From Paenibacillus sp. FSL M7-0420 (GTDB lineage: Bacteria > Bacillota > Bacilli > Paenibacillales > Paenibacillaceae), in contig NZ_JBBOCJ010000001.1 in NCBI RefSeq assembly GCF_038002345.1, positions 7,192,001 through 7,256,000 on the forward strand: a DNA stretch of 64,000 nt. Direction: 5' to 3'. Positions 34,307 to 42,316 of the stretch are shown one piece after another. Numbering within the stretch: the first letter of the stretch is position 1; each line of letters starts with the position of its first letter. The position numbers were made by a program, and so were the translations under genes. The notes beneath the pieces were generated by a model. The model was not told the origin of the DNA. It was given only the letters and a program-made list of their open reading frames with translations, and ran no database searches.

Positions 34307-35974
34307 ATGTATAAAAGATTAATGCTCTTGCCCCTCCTGGGGCTGATCTGCGGCTGCAGCGGGCAGCCAGCTTCCCTCCCGTCCGCGCCTGGACAAGGGC
34401 TGCAGGATGCCGCCGTTTCCGCTGCTGATTCTGCTGTTCCCGCTGCCTCTGCCCCGAAGCTCAAAATCTCTTGGACCATGCATCAGAATCTGCCTGTTGC
34501 GGAGGATGCAGTGATCGTGCGGGAGCTGGAGCAGAAGTTCAAGGTAGATCTGGAGTTCTGGAATCTGCCGAACAACAAATACGAATCTCTGCTCGACCTG
34601 AAGCTGGTGCAAGGCAGCATTCCCGACCTGTTCCGTGTCAGGCAGACCCAGGATCTGCTGAAGTACCAGCAGCAGGGCGTGCTCGCCCCTATTCCCGAGG
34701 ATATGCTGAACACCTACGCTCCCAATATCCTTAAGGCCATCCGCGAGAATGCACCTGCCTATCAGCAATATGGCCGCATTAACGGGGCCTATTACGGCAT
34801 TCCGGTCATTAATCCTACCAATATCTATCGGGTCCCCGTGGTCTACCGGCAGGATTGGCTGGACAAGCTCGGCCTTAAGGTGCCGGACACCTTGGCCGAT
34901 TTCGAGAAATTCATCTATGCGGCTACGAACGAGGACCCGGACGGCAACGGTATCCGGGACACCTACGGCTTGTCGCAGGAGGGCATGAATGTGGTCTTCG
35001 GCGCATTCGGACAGATGGTCTTCACGGATCAGCTCTACTTCAGCCGGAAGGATCAGGGGCTGGTCATTGGCGCTCTGGAGCCGGACATGCAGGAAGCGCT
35101 GCGTTATCTCCGCAAATGGTACCGGGACGGGGTCATCGATCCCGAGTTCATCACCGGGGAGAATAGCGGAGGCTACAAGCATCTGTCACATGCCTTCATT
35201 AACGGACGGATTGGCATGACCTCCATGGGCAATTATTATCACTGGACACAGGCAGGGGATTATACGGACTGGAGACTGGATGACCAGAAGGCAGCGAGGC
35301 TGGTTCCGGTAGAAGCAACGTTTAACGTCAAGGAGTTAACCGCCAAGCATCCGCAGGCCAAGATCGCTTTCGGGCGGCCCTTCAGCGGTCCGGACGGCAG
35401 GCGCGGCTCCAAAGCCTACGATATGCTGATGAGCTTCACCGCCATTGGCGCGGATGCTACCCAGGAGCCGGGCAAGCTGGAGAAGATCCTCCAGCTGCTG
35501 GACTACGTCAGCGCAAATCCTGACCCTGATGAAGCGGCATCTCTGCAGTACGGTATTCAGGGGACACACTGGGACTGGGCCGGAACGGACAAGAAGGATA
35601 TCATCCTGCTGCCGCCGTATAACCATAAGTTCAGCTACCAGAATACGATCGGCGCGGGGATCGGCATGACCCTGCCCATCCTTCCTGCCGGCCGGAGCGA
35701 GCAGTGGGCGGCAACCCTGGGGCTGGATCACGACGGCATCTATAATGCCTTGGAGGTGGCTACCCCCTCTCTGATCAGGAACAGCCCTGGGCTTATTAAC
35801 CTAAGAGACCAGGCGTATATTGCCTTCATCACCGGGGAGCGTCCGCTGGAGGAATTCGGGGAGTTCGTGGAGGAGTTCCTGGCGGCGGGCGGTGCCGAGG
35901 TACTGGCGGAAGCAAATGAGTCCTATAAGAAGCTTGATCCACATCAAAAAGGTGAGCAAGAGGCGAGACCATAG
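34307..35974 (+). CDS. Extracellular solute-binding lipoprotein (YtcQ/LipO-like)
   Basis: This 555-residue substrate-binding protein begins with a lipoprotein signal (MLLPLLGLICGC, lipid-bearing Cys17) and an Ala/Ser/Pro-rich spacer. The two-lobed binding fold shows the family pieces LEQKFKVDLEFWNLPNNKYESLLDLKLVQGSIPDLF, GAYYGIPVINPTNIYRVPVVYRQDWLDKLGLKVP and NEDPDGNGIRDTYGLS, the last resembling a calcium-binding loop. The best studied relatives bind complex oligosaccharides. No permease or ATPase gene follows, so it must share a transporter encoded elsewhere or serve as a sensor for the AraC-type protein encoded 12 bases upstream. ATG at 34307 follows AAGGAGG. Confidence 0.87.
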   Translation: MYKRLMLLPLLGLICGCSGQPASLPSAPGQGLQDAAVSAADSAVPAASAPKLKISWTMHQNLPVAEDAVIVRELEQKFKVDLEFWNLPNNKYESLLDLKLVQGSIPDLFRVRQTQDLLKYQQQGVLAPIPEDMLNTYAPNILKAIRENAPAYQQYGRINGAYYGIPVINPTNIYRVPVVYRQDWLDKLGLKVPDTLADFEKFIYAATNEDPDGNGIRDTYGLSQEGMNVVFGAFGQMVFTDQLYFSRKDQGLVIGALEPDMQEALRYLRKWYRDGVIDPEFITGENSGGYKHLSHAFINGRIGMTSMGNYYHWTQAGDYTDWRLDDQKAARLVPVEATFNVKELTAKHPQAKIAFGRPFSGPDGRRGSKAYDMLMSFTAIGADATQEPGKLEKILQLLDYVSANPDPDEAASLQYGIQGTHWDWAGTDKKDIILLPPYNHKFSYQNTIGAGIGMTLPILPAGRSEQWAATLGLDHDGIYNALEVATPSLIRNSPGLINLRDQAYIAFITGERPLEEFGEFVEEFLAAGGAEVLAEANESYKKLDPHQKGEQEARP

Positions 35975-35992
35975 TCTCCTCTGTTGCTCACC
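35951..35992. other. Large hairpin overlapping the lipoprotein stop codon
   Basis: GGTGAGCAA (35951-35959) pairs with TTGCTCACC (35984-35992); the interior pairs further through GAGAC/GTCTC and AGAGG/CCTCT. The stem includes the stop codon at 35972-35974. No T-run follows on either strand, so it is not a standard terminator. Confidence 0.55.
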
Positions 35993-36025
35993 GGGTGTAG
36001 ATTACTTCATTAATCTGCTCCACAT

Positions 36026-36367
36026 CTATTCTTCCGGCTCCCCGAATCCCTCATCCGGCCCGGGTCTGACGTAAGCCTGCAATACAGAATCCAGCAGCCC
36101 GGGGAACCGCTCGTCCAGATCTTCCGTCCGCAGGGATAGAATACGCTGGGTACCCTGCACCCGGGTATGAATGACACCCGCTTCGCGCAGCGTCCGGGCA
36201 TGGTGGGTCAGCGTGGACTTGGCAATCGGCACCTTGAAGCTGTTGCAGGACTGCGGGCCGTGGTTACAGATCTCCGACACTACATATAGACGGATCGGGT
36301 CGCTAAGCGCATAGAGCACCGAGGCGAGCTGAATGTCCTTGCGTTCCGGATGATGGAGCTGCTTCAT
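36026..36367 (-). CDS. ArsR-family transcriptional regulator
   Basis: This 113-residue winged-helix repressor has LASVLYALSDPIRLYVVSEICNHGPQSCNSF and the recognition helix region PIAKSTLTHHARTLREAGVIHTRVQGTQRILSLR. The three helical cysteines of metal-sensing ArsR proteins (ELCVCDL) are absent; the CNHGPQSC pair is unusual and could be redox- or metal-active. ATG at 36367 follows AAGGAG. It is divergent from an MFS transporter gene, with a GTTCG-N8-CGAAC dyad between them, so it probably represses that transporter and itself. The inducing ligand is unknown. Confidence 0.85.
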   Translation of the reverse strand: MKQLHHPERKDIQLASVLYALSDPIRLYVVSEICNHGPQSCNSFKVPIAKSTLTHHARTLREAGVIHTRVQGTQRILSLRTEDLDERFPGLLDSVLQAYVRPGPDEGFGEPEE

Positions 36368-36457
36368 GAATAAGACTCCTTCAGAGTATATAATAGTACT
36401 TCTTTTCACGATGATTTCCTAATTGCATTTTACATTAGCGCATGCTATATTTCAATA

Positions 36458-36475
36458 GTTCGTAAGTAATCGAAC
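36458..36475. promoter_or_regulatory. Candidate ArsR operator
   Basis: GTTCG (36458-36462) and CGAAC (36471-36475) form a perfect dyad with an eight-base centre, in the 140-bp region between the ArsR-type and MFS genes and about 35 bases before the MFS start. Confidence 0.5.
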
Positions 36476-36508
36476 AATACAATAAAAGAATGAAGGAGTG
36501 GCTTTCTC

Positions 36509-37921
36509 ATGACCTCATCACCTGCTTCTGAGGGCGATCAAGAGCATTCAATGGCTGCTCCGCAAGCGGCTCTTCCACGGGAAGGACTGTTAACTCTGCT
36601 ATTCAGCGTTGCTGTCGTCCTCGTGATTATGAACACAGCGATGTTCAATTTGGCCCTGCCTGATGTAACCGAGACCTTCGGCATCACCGCAGCGTCCGCC
36701 TCCTGGATTGTAACCGGGTATTCCATCATGTTCTCTATTGCCTCAATCACATACAGCCGGCTCTCGGACTTCCTGCCGATCCGCCGGCTGCTGGTTATCG
36801 GGCTGCTCACCTTAGGGCTTGCAGCTGTGGCCGGATTCTTCAGCACCAGCTTCATTTTCCTGCTGATTGCGCGTATTCTGCAAGCCTCGGGTGCAGGCGC
36901 CGTGATGTCACTGTCCCTTGTCCTGTTCACCCGCTACATTCCGCAGGCCCGGCGCGGCAAAGCCATGGCGACGATCATGTCGGCCGTCTCTCTGGGACTC
37001 GGTCTGGGTCCGGTAGCCGGCGGCTCCATTGTTGAATACCTCGGCTGGACCTGGCTGTTCGCGGTCACTGCTGCCATTCTGCTGCTGGTGCCGCTGTTCC
37101 TGGTCCTGCTGCCCAAGGAAGTTCCGGCACGCGGCTCATTCGACGTTCTGGGCGGGATCTTCCTCGGCGTGGGTACCACCGGTCTGCTGCTGTTCCTGAC
37201 CAGCGGACTGTGGATCGCGCTGATCGCCGGCATCGCCGCGATTGCCTTATTCGTAGGGCGCATCCGCACGACTCCTGATCCATTCGTGCTGCCTGCGCTG
37301 TTCAGCAACCGGCCATATCTGGTACTGGCGCTGATCGGGGTTGCCTCTTACCTGTGCAGCTTTGCTACCCTGTTCCTGCTGCCGCAGATTCTGACTCACC
37401 GCTTCGGCTTCAGCGCCAGTCATGCCGGGCTTGTCATCTTCCCGGGCTCGCTGCTGGCCATCTTCGTCTCCCGCCTGGTCGGACGGATGATTGACCGCTA
37501 CGGCAACACCGGAATTCTGCGCTTCGCACCGCTGCTGGTTCTGGCCGCCACCGTATTGTTCGCCCTATTCGCCGGACAATCCTGGATCGCCGTTATGCTC
37601 GTCTATATGATCATGAGCCTGTCCTTCACTGTACTGTCGAGCAGTGTGTCGAATGAGATCTCGCGTATCCTGCCTGCTTCGCAGATCGGCTCCGGAATGG
37701 GGCTCTTCCAGCTGCTGCAGTTCTTCAGCGGTGCCTTCAGCGTCGCGATGGCCGCCAGCGCCCTGGAATGGCAGCGCAGCCTGCCGCTTCAAGCCGCTTA
37801 CTCCAACATCTACTGGGGCTTGTCGGTTGCGGCAATCGTGGCGATTGGCTCCGCCTTCATCTACCTGCGGGGCAGTGGGCGCGGACCGCTGTCCGAGATG
37901 GCGAAAGCCGCAGACTGCTAG
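36509..37921 (+). CDS. MFS drug-efflux-type transporter (DHA2-like)
   Basis: This 470-residue transporter has a cytoplasmic N-terminus of about 25 residues and twelve to fourteen hydrophobic helices. SASWIVTGYSIMFSIASITYSRLSDFLPIRRLLV carries the loop 2-3 motif A, and SLGLGLGPVAGGSIVEYLGWTWLF carries the antiporter motif C, both typical of proton-driven drug exporters such as QacA, EmrB and Tet(L)-like proteins. An acidic residue in TM1 region (ALPDVTETFG) is also conserved. ATG at 36509 follows AAGGAGTG. It is divergent from an ArsR-type gene and presumably induced by its own substrate, which cannot be predicted. Confidence 0.88.
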   Translation: MTSSPASEGDQEHSMAAPQAALPREGLLTLLFSVAVVLVIMNTAMFNLALPDVTETFGITAASASWIVTGYSIMFSIASITYSRLSDFLPIRRLLVIGLLTLGLAAVAGFFSTSFIFLLIARILQASGAGAVMSLSLVLFTRYIPQARRGKAMATIMSAVSLGLGLGPVAGGSIVEYLGWTWLFAVTAAILLLVPLFLVLLPKEVPARGSFDVLGGIFLGVGTTGLLLFLTSGLWIALIAGIAAIALFVGRIRTTPDPFVLPALFSNRPYLVLALIGVASYLCSFATLFLLPQILTHRFGFSASHAGLVIFPGSLLAIFVSRLVGRMIDRYGNTGILRFAPLLVLAATVLFALFAGQSWIAVMLVYMIMSLSFTVLSSSVSNEISRILPASQIGSGMGLFQLLQFFSGAFSVAMAASALEWQRSLPLQAAYSNIYWGLSVAAIVAIGSAFIYLRGSGRGPLSEMAKAADC

Positions 37922-37988
37922 ATCCATTTTAGGTAATGCTAAATCCGCAACTGCACCACTCGCACACTCGCACATACGCCCGCACGCC

Positions 37989-38030
37989 AAAACACCCTGC
38001 AGCCTTCACGGCCACAGGGTGTTTCTTATT
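37989..38030 (+). terminator. Terminator of the MFS gene
   Basis: AAACACCCTG (37990-37999) pairs with CAGGGTGTTT (38015-38024), followed by CTTATT. It lies about 70 bases after the MFS stop. Confidence 0.8.
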
Positions 38031-38040
38031 CCAGCCGTCC

Positions 38041-38208
38041 TCAGACGACCAGATATTCCGCATTTCGTTCACATTCCGCACATTTCGCCGGCGGGTCCCA
38101 GTCCGAGAACTCCGTCTCCTTCAGATCGACTACATCTGGTGCATCCTCGTACTCGTCCACAAATTTGTCGATGGCCAGCTCTACGTGTTCCTTACAGACT
38201 ACATACAT
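38041..38208 (-). CDS. CxxH/CxxC mini-protein (BA_5709 family)
   Basis: This 55-residue gene fills much of the 390-base gap between the MFS and pepF genes. It starts MYVVCKEHVELAIDKFVDEY and ends AKCAECERNAEYLVV. CKEH and CAEC are the CxxH and CxxC pairs that name this Bacillales family; together they can bind one zinc ion. Function is unknown. ATG at 38208 follows AAGGGATG. It follows pepF on the same strand, about 100 bases downstream. In Bacillus relatives this gene lies in the same htrA-rlmH neighbourhood, which supports the call and indicates that the surrounding gene order is ancestral. Confidence 0.87.
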   Translation of the reverse strand: MYVVCKEHVELAIDKFVDEYEDAPDVVDLKETEFSDWDPPAKCAECERNAEYLVV

Positions 38209-38310
38209 TCAATCAAGCATCCCTTTCTGTGCCGCTGCGGCGTAGACTTATACTACTGTTCTACCACACTTCCCTGCAAAAAGGAACCTCCCGCAGCGCA
38301 AAACGCCCCC

Positions 38311-40107
38311 TTATTCCCGCCCCGTAAACTTCCGGACATCCCCGGCAATGAATCCGAGCGCCTCCTGCCAGAATTCCAGAGAATGTACATCAATATCCAT
38401 CAGCTTCGCAGCGTCTGCAATGCTCCGGGTACTGGTCGCTGAGAGGAACTGTTCATAGCGGCTTACGAACGCCTGCCCCTGCTTTTGGTACTGGGCATAC
38501 AGCCCCTTAGAGAACAACAGCCCGAAGGAATACGGGAAGTTCAGGAACTCATTGCCTGCCATATAATACCCGGCCTTGCTAATCCACTGGTAAGGATGAA
38601 TGGACCCGGGCAGTACACTGTCCCCATAAGCCGCGGCCATCGACTCCAGCATCAATGCGTTAAGCTCCTCTAATGGAAGGGGACCGGATAACCGGCGGGC
38701 ATAGAGCGCGCTCTCGAAGCAGTACCTGGCATAGAAATCGACAATATAATACCCCGCATCCGAAAGACTCCGTTCCAGGATCGCATCCGCTTCCTCCGCA
38801 GGCAGCGAGTTCAAGAGTTCAACATGAATCAGACTCTCGCAAAAAATCGACGCCGTCTCCGCAATCGGCACCGGGTACTCCGTGTTAACCATTGTATGTC
38901 CTGCGAGACGGCTGCTATGGTACGCATGCCCAATCTCGTGGGCCAGCACACTCACATCTATATATTGGCCGTGGAAGCTCGTAATAATCCGGCTCTCTCC
39001 TATCGGGACGATATCGACACACATCCCGAAATTGCCTTTCCCGCTGCGCGGCTCGGCATCAATCCAGCGCTCCCCGAACACCTTGCGGGCGAACCCGCCC
39101 AGCTCAGGACTGAACCCGCTGAACCCCGCGATAATCATCGCCTGGGCCTCAGCATAGGTTACGCGGGCTGAAGACTCCGTCCCTATGGGCGCAAAAACAT
39201 CCCAGAATGGCAGCTGTCCCCCCGCATGCCCCAGCCGTCTCGCCTTCTCGGCATAATACTGCCGGAAGACCGGCAGGCTCTCCCGGATGGCCTGAAGCAT
39301 CACCTCCAGCGTCTCCTGATCCATCCGTGCTGCTTCCAGCACCTTATGCAGCGGGGAAGCATAGCCCCTTAGCTCATAGATGGCTGCCGCCTCACCGGAG
39401 ACAGCATTGATACAGGCAGCACTCTGCTCCGCTACACTGCGGCAAGCCTCATGCTCTGCTTCAGCCGCCGCCTGCCGTACCGCAGGATCGGGATCGTAGA
39501 CCAGATTCCGCAGCTCCGCCAGCGTCACACTGCGGGTCACTCCGGCCAGCTCCAGATCGGTCCGCAGTGTAGACAGCGTCTGCATGTACAGCCGCTCCCA
39601 AGCCTTGGAGCCGGTGCGCTGCATCCGGGCAATTACTGCCTCGCCTTCCGCGCTGAGCATATGCTGCGATTTACCCTGTAATCCGCGCAGATAGAAGCTA
39701 TGCTGCTCCAGATAAGCGCTGGAACGGAGACTCCGCTCCAGTTCATCCGCACTTACACCTGCCAGCCATTTGCTGTAGCGGACCAGGGCTTCCCCCGCCC
39801 CGCTGGTCACCTCTTCCAGCTCGTCCATCAGATTCACAGCTTCCTCACACTGGCTGTCCGCACTGAACCGCAGCTCCGCGTAGCTGAACAGACGCAAATA
39901 TAGCTGTTGATACGCATTATATTGTTTAAGGAACTCTTCCATCAGTTCGGCAGGAGCCTGCCCGCTAACGGGCTGCGAGGCCGACCATGTGTTCAGCTCC
40001 CCGGCAAGTCTCTCCACCTGCCGGCGGTCCTGCTGAAATCCCTCCGACTCGAACGAGGGATAGATCCGGTCCAGATTCCATGTTAATTCGCATGTTGTTG
40101 ATTCCAT
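38311..40107 (-). CDS. pepF: Oligoendopeptidase F (M3 family)
   Basis: This 598-residue cytoplasmic zinc peptidase hydrolyses short peptides. The zinc site is HEIGHAYH (His390, Glu391, His394), with the third ligand Glu about 28 residues later in PIAETASIFCESL. The N-terminal helical lid (about 1-200) and the FGMCVDIVPIGESRIITSFHGQ segment before the active site are typical of PepF. ATG at 40107 follows AAGGAGAG. It is a separate unit between the cyd operon, from which it is split by a terminator and tandem repeats, and the CxxH/CxxC gene. Confidence 0.92.
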   Translation of the reverse strand: MESTTCELTWNLDRIYPSFESEGFQQDRRQVERLAGELNTWSASQPVSGQAPAELMEEFLKQYNAYQQLYLRLFSYAELRFSADSQCEEAVNLMDELEEVTSGAGEALVRYSKWLAGVSADELERSLRSSAYLEQHSFYLRGLQGKSQHMLSAEGEAVIARMQRTGSKAWERLYMQTLSTLRTDLELAGVTRSVTLAELRNLVYDPDPAVRQAAAEAEHEACRSVAEQSAACINAVSGEAAAIYELRGYASPLHKVLEAARMDQETLEVMLQAIRESLPVFRQYYAEKARRLGHAGGQLPFWDVFAPIGTESSARVTYAEAQAMIIAGFSGFSPELGGFARKVFGERWIDAEPRSGKGNFGMCVDIVPIGESRIITSFHGQYIDVSVLAHEIGHAYHSSRLAGHTMVNTEYPVPIAETASIFCESLIHVELLNSLPAEEADAILERSLSDAGYYIVDFYARYCFESALYARRLSGPLPLEELNALMLESMAAAYGDSVLPGSIHPYQWISKAGYYMAGNEFLNFPYSFGLLFSKGLYAQYQKQGQAFVSRYEQFLSATSTRSIADAAKLMDIDVHSLEFWQEALGFIAGDVRKFTGRE

Positions 40108-40265
40108 TGATTAATCTCTCCTTATTTATAATCGCAGGAGCCCTCCGTTATCACATGCTTCCACCCCGTTCTAATTGATCCTGACAGGATCATCCATTTC
40201 AGTATACCTTAATTCCTGAACGTCTCCCATCCACAGCCAGGCACCTTTTTTCGCATACACCCGGC

Positions 40266-40422
40266 CCCAACACCCAGCACTTTCGCCCAATGTGATCGGT
40301 TTTCCGATTACATCCCGACCCAACACCCAGCAACTCGCCCAATGTGATCGGTTTTCCGATTACATCCCGCCCCAACACCCAGCACTCGCCCAATGTGATC
40401 GGTTTTCCGATTACATTGGGCG
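40266..40422. repeat. Triple tandem 52-53-bp repeat with hairpin core
   Basis: Three head-to-tail copies (40266-40318, 40319-40370, 40371-40422) of a unit that starts CCCAACACCCAGCA and holds the core TGATCGGTTTTCCGATTACA. The core pairs with itself around a TTTT loop; in the third copy the stem extends to CCAATG/CATTGG. Units differ by one or two bases in length just after the CCCAGCA. The 433-base gap between pepF and cydC holds nothing else except the cyd terminator. Confidence 0.85.
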
Positions 40423-40429
40423 CACGTGC

Positions 40430-40472
40430 AAAAAAGCTCTTCCTGCCCCCAGCGGGACAGGAAGAGCTTTTA
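40430..40472 (-). terminator. Terminator of the cydABCD operon
   Basis: AAAAGCTCTTCCTG pairs with CAGGAAGAGCTTTT over 14 bases around a 12-base loop, with a T-run on the minus strand, about 70 bases after the cydC stop. Confidence 0.9.
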
Positions 40473-40540
40473 CCTTTGTACTCACACACTTACCTCGGCT
40501 CTAATCCTAGCCTCTACACACCATCTGCCCCATTCAGATA

Positions 40541-42316
40541 TTAACCCGGCCGGTCCAGTTCATAGAGCTTGCGGTAACGCGGCTGCTGCTCCATCAGCTC
40601 GGCATGGGTGCCGCGCATCTCCACTTGGCCGTTCTCCATGAAGATGACCTCGTCCATCTGCTCGGCACCCACCAGATGATGCGTGACCCAGATCAGCGTC
40701 TTGCCGGCCATTGCCTCGAACATCGTGGCCAGCAGCTCGCGCTCCGTGCGCGGGTCGAGGCCAACCGTGGGCTCGTCCAGCACGACTACCGGCGTATTCT
40801 GCAGCAGAATACGGGCCAGGGCCATGCGCTGGCGCTCTCCGCCGGAGAAGCGCTGCCCCGCCTCGCGTACCGGAGTATCATAGCCCTCCGGCAGCGAAGA
40901 GATCAGCGTATCCAGCTTCGCCAGGGCTGCCGCCTGCTGGACCGCTGCCTCTGAAGCCTCCGGGTCCCCGAGCCGGATATTGTTCACCACCGTGGTGTCG
41001 AACAGATGAGGGCTCTGGTTCAGCACCGCGATGAGCTGCGGAATCCGCTCACCGTAAGCCGCAGCATCGATACCGTTAATCGTCACAGAGCCGACGGTGG
41101 GCGCTATCACGCCCTGCACCAGCTTGAGCAGCGTCGATTTACCCGCTCCGCTGCGGCCGATAACTGCAACCTTCCGCCCCTGCGGCAGCGCAAGGTCCAA
41201 CCCCTGAACAGAGAAGTCGTCACCTGCCGCATAGCGGTAGCCCACCGACTTCAGTTCAATCTGAACCTGCCCGCTGGCCTTAGCCGCCTGCAGCGCAGCG
41301 TCAGCCTGAGCTTCCGCTCCGGTACTCCCAGCAGCAGTTCCCGCGCTAAGCGGCGCATCTCCCGCTGCGGCTTCCACGCCCTCCAGCCGCTCCAGTGAAT
41401 TCCGGTATTGCGGAATTTTCTCCACAGCCTCGGATACGGGCAGGAAGGCATCCGCTACCGGGAAGACTACCAGCACGAACGCCGCAATCAGCGTTCCGGC
41501 AATCGCCCCTTCAGCATACTGTCCAGCCGCCCAGTATAACAAGGACAACACGGCCAGGCCGACAACCGCCTGCCCGATGAACATACGCAGCCGTGCCCAG
41601 CGCCGCAGCGAACCGTCTACGCGGGCAACCGCCTGCTCGTCTGCTTCGTACATATCGACGAACTGGTTCTGCCGCCCGCTGATTACCCAGTCGCTTAAGC
41701 CAAGCACAGCATCTGTCAGCTTTTGATACAGCCGGTTGCGCTCCTGCTTCACCTGACGCTGACGCTTCTGGGTCAGCAGGAGGGAGATCAGCGGCAATAC
41801 GACAACCAGCACCAGCATATAGAGTCCCATAAGCAGAGCAAAGGCCACATCAAACGTCCCGAGCGCAATCATCGCCGCTGCATAGATCAAGAGCGCGATA
41901 ATACCCGGAAAGACCGTACGCAGATACACATTCTGCAAATATTCGATATCATCGGCAAGCATACCGAGAATATCCCCGGTACGGAAGCGTGTGGATAAGA
42001 ACAGTGCCTGCGGCTCCAGCATATGGTACAGCCGGACCCGCATCTTCGACAGAATGCGCAGAATCGTGTCATGTCCCACCAGCCGTTCCACATAATGAAT
42101 GACAGCCCGGCTGGTCCCGAAGGTACGCACACCAACAATGGGGACATAGATCATCAGTATATTTTCCGGCGGAATCGAGGCCTTCGAGATCAGGAAGCCT
42201 GAGGTGTACATCAACGAAGAAGCTGAGAAGATCGTCAGTGCGCCCAGCAAGATAATTAACACGAACCGCCAGAAGTAGGCAGAGTAATAGGGAGCAAACC
42301 ATCCTTCACGTTTCAA
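40541..42316 (-). CDS. cydC: Thiol reductant ABC exporter subunit CydC
   Basis: This 591-residue half-transporter has six membrane helices (about 15-300) and a nucleotide-binding domain with Walker A GRSGAGKST, signature FSGGERQRM, Walker B VVVLDEPTVGLD and switch His in VTHHLVG. CydCD exports cysteine and glutathione (or exports heme-related signals), which the cytochrome bd oxidase needs for assembly. An Ala/Gly-rich insert of about 35 residues (near 325-360) joins the two domains and is longer than usual. Its ATG overlaps the cydD stop by four bases. It is the last gene of the four-gene operon. Confidence 0.93.
   Translation of the reverse strand: MKREGWFAPYYSAYFWRFVLIILLGALTIFSASSLMYTSGFLISKASIPPENILMIYVPIVGVRTFGTSRAVIHYVERLVGHDTILRILSKMRVRLYHMLEPQALFLSTRFRTGDILGMLADDIEYLQNVYLRTVFPGIIALLIYAAAMIALGTFDVAFALLMGLYMLVLVVVLPLISLLLTQKRQRQVKQERNRLYQKLTDAVLGLSDWVISGRQNQFVDMYEADEQAVARVDGSLRRWARLRMFIGQAVVGLAVLSLLYWAAGQYAEGAIAGTLIAAFVLVVFPVADAFLPVSEAVEKIPQYRNSLERLEGVEAAAGDAPLSAGTAAGSTGAEAQADAALQAAKASGQVQIELKSVGYRYAAGDDFSVQGLDLALPQGRKVAVIGRSGAGKSTLLKLVQGVIAPTVGSVTINGIDAAAYGERIPQLIAVLNQSPHLFDTTVVNNIRLGDPEASEAAVQQAAALAKLDTLISSLPEGYDTPVREAGQRFSGGERQRMALARILLQNTPVVVLDEPTVGLDPRTERELLATMFEAMAGKTLIWVTHHLVGAEQMDEVIFMENGQVEMRGTHAELMEQQPRYRKLYELDRPG

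Noticed and set aside
40266..40422. CRISPR array
   Set aside because: The units follow each other directly with no unique spacers and only three copies; there are no cas genes.
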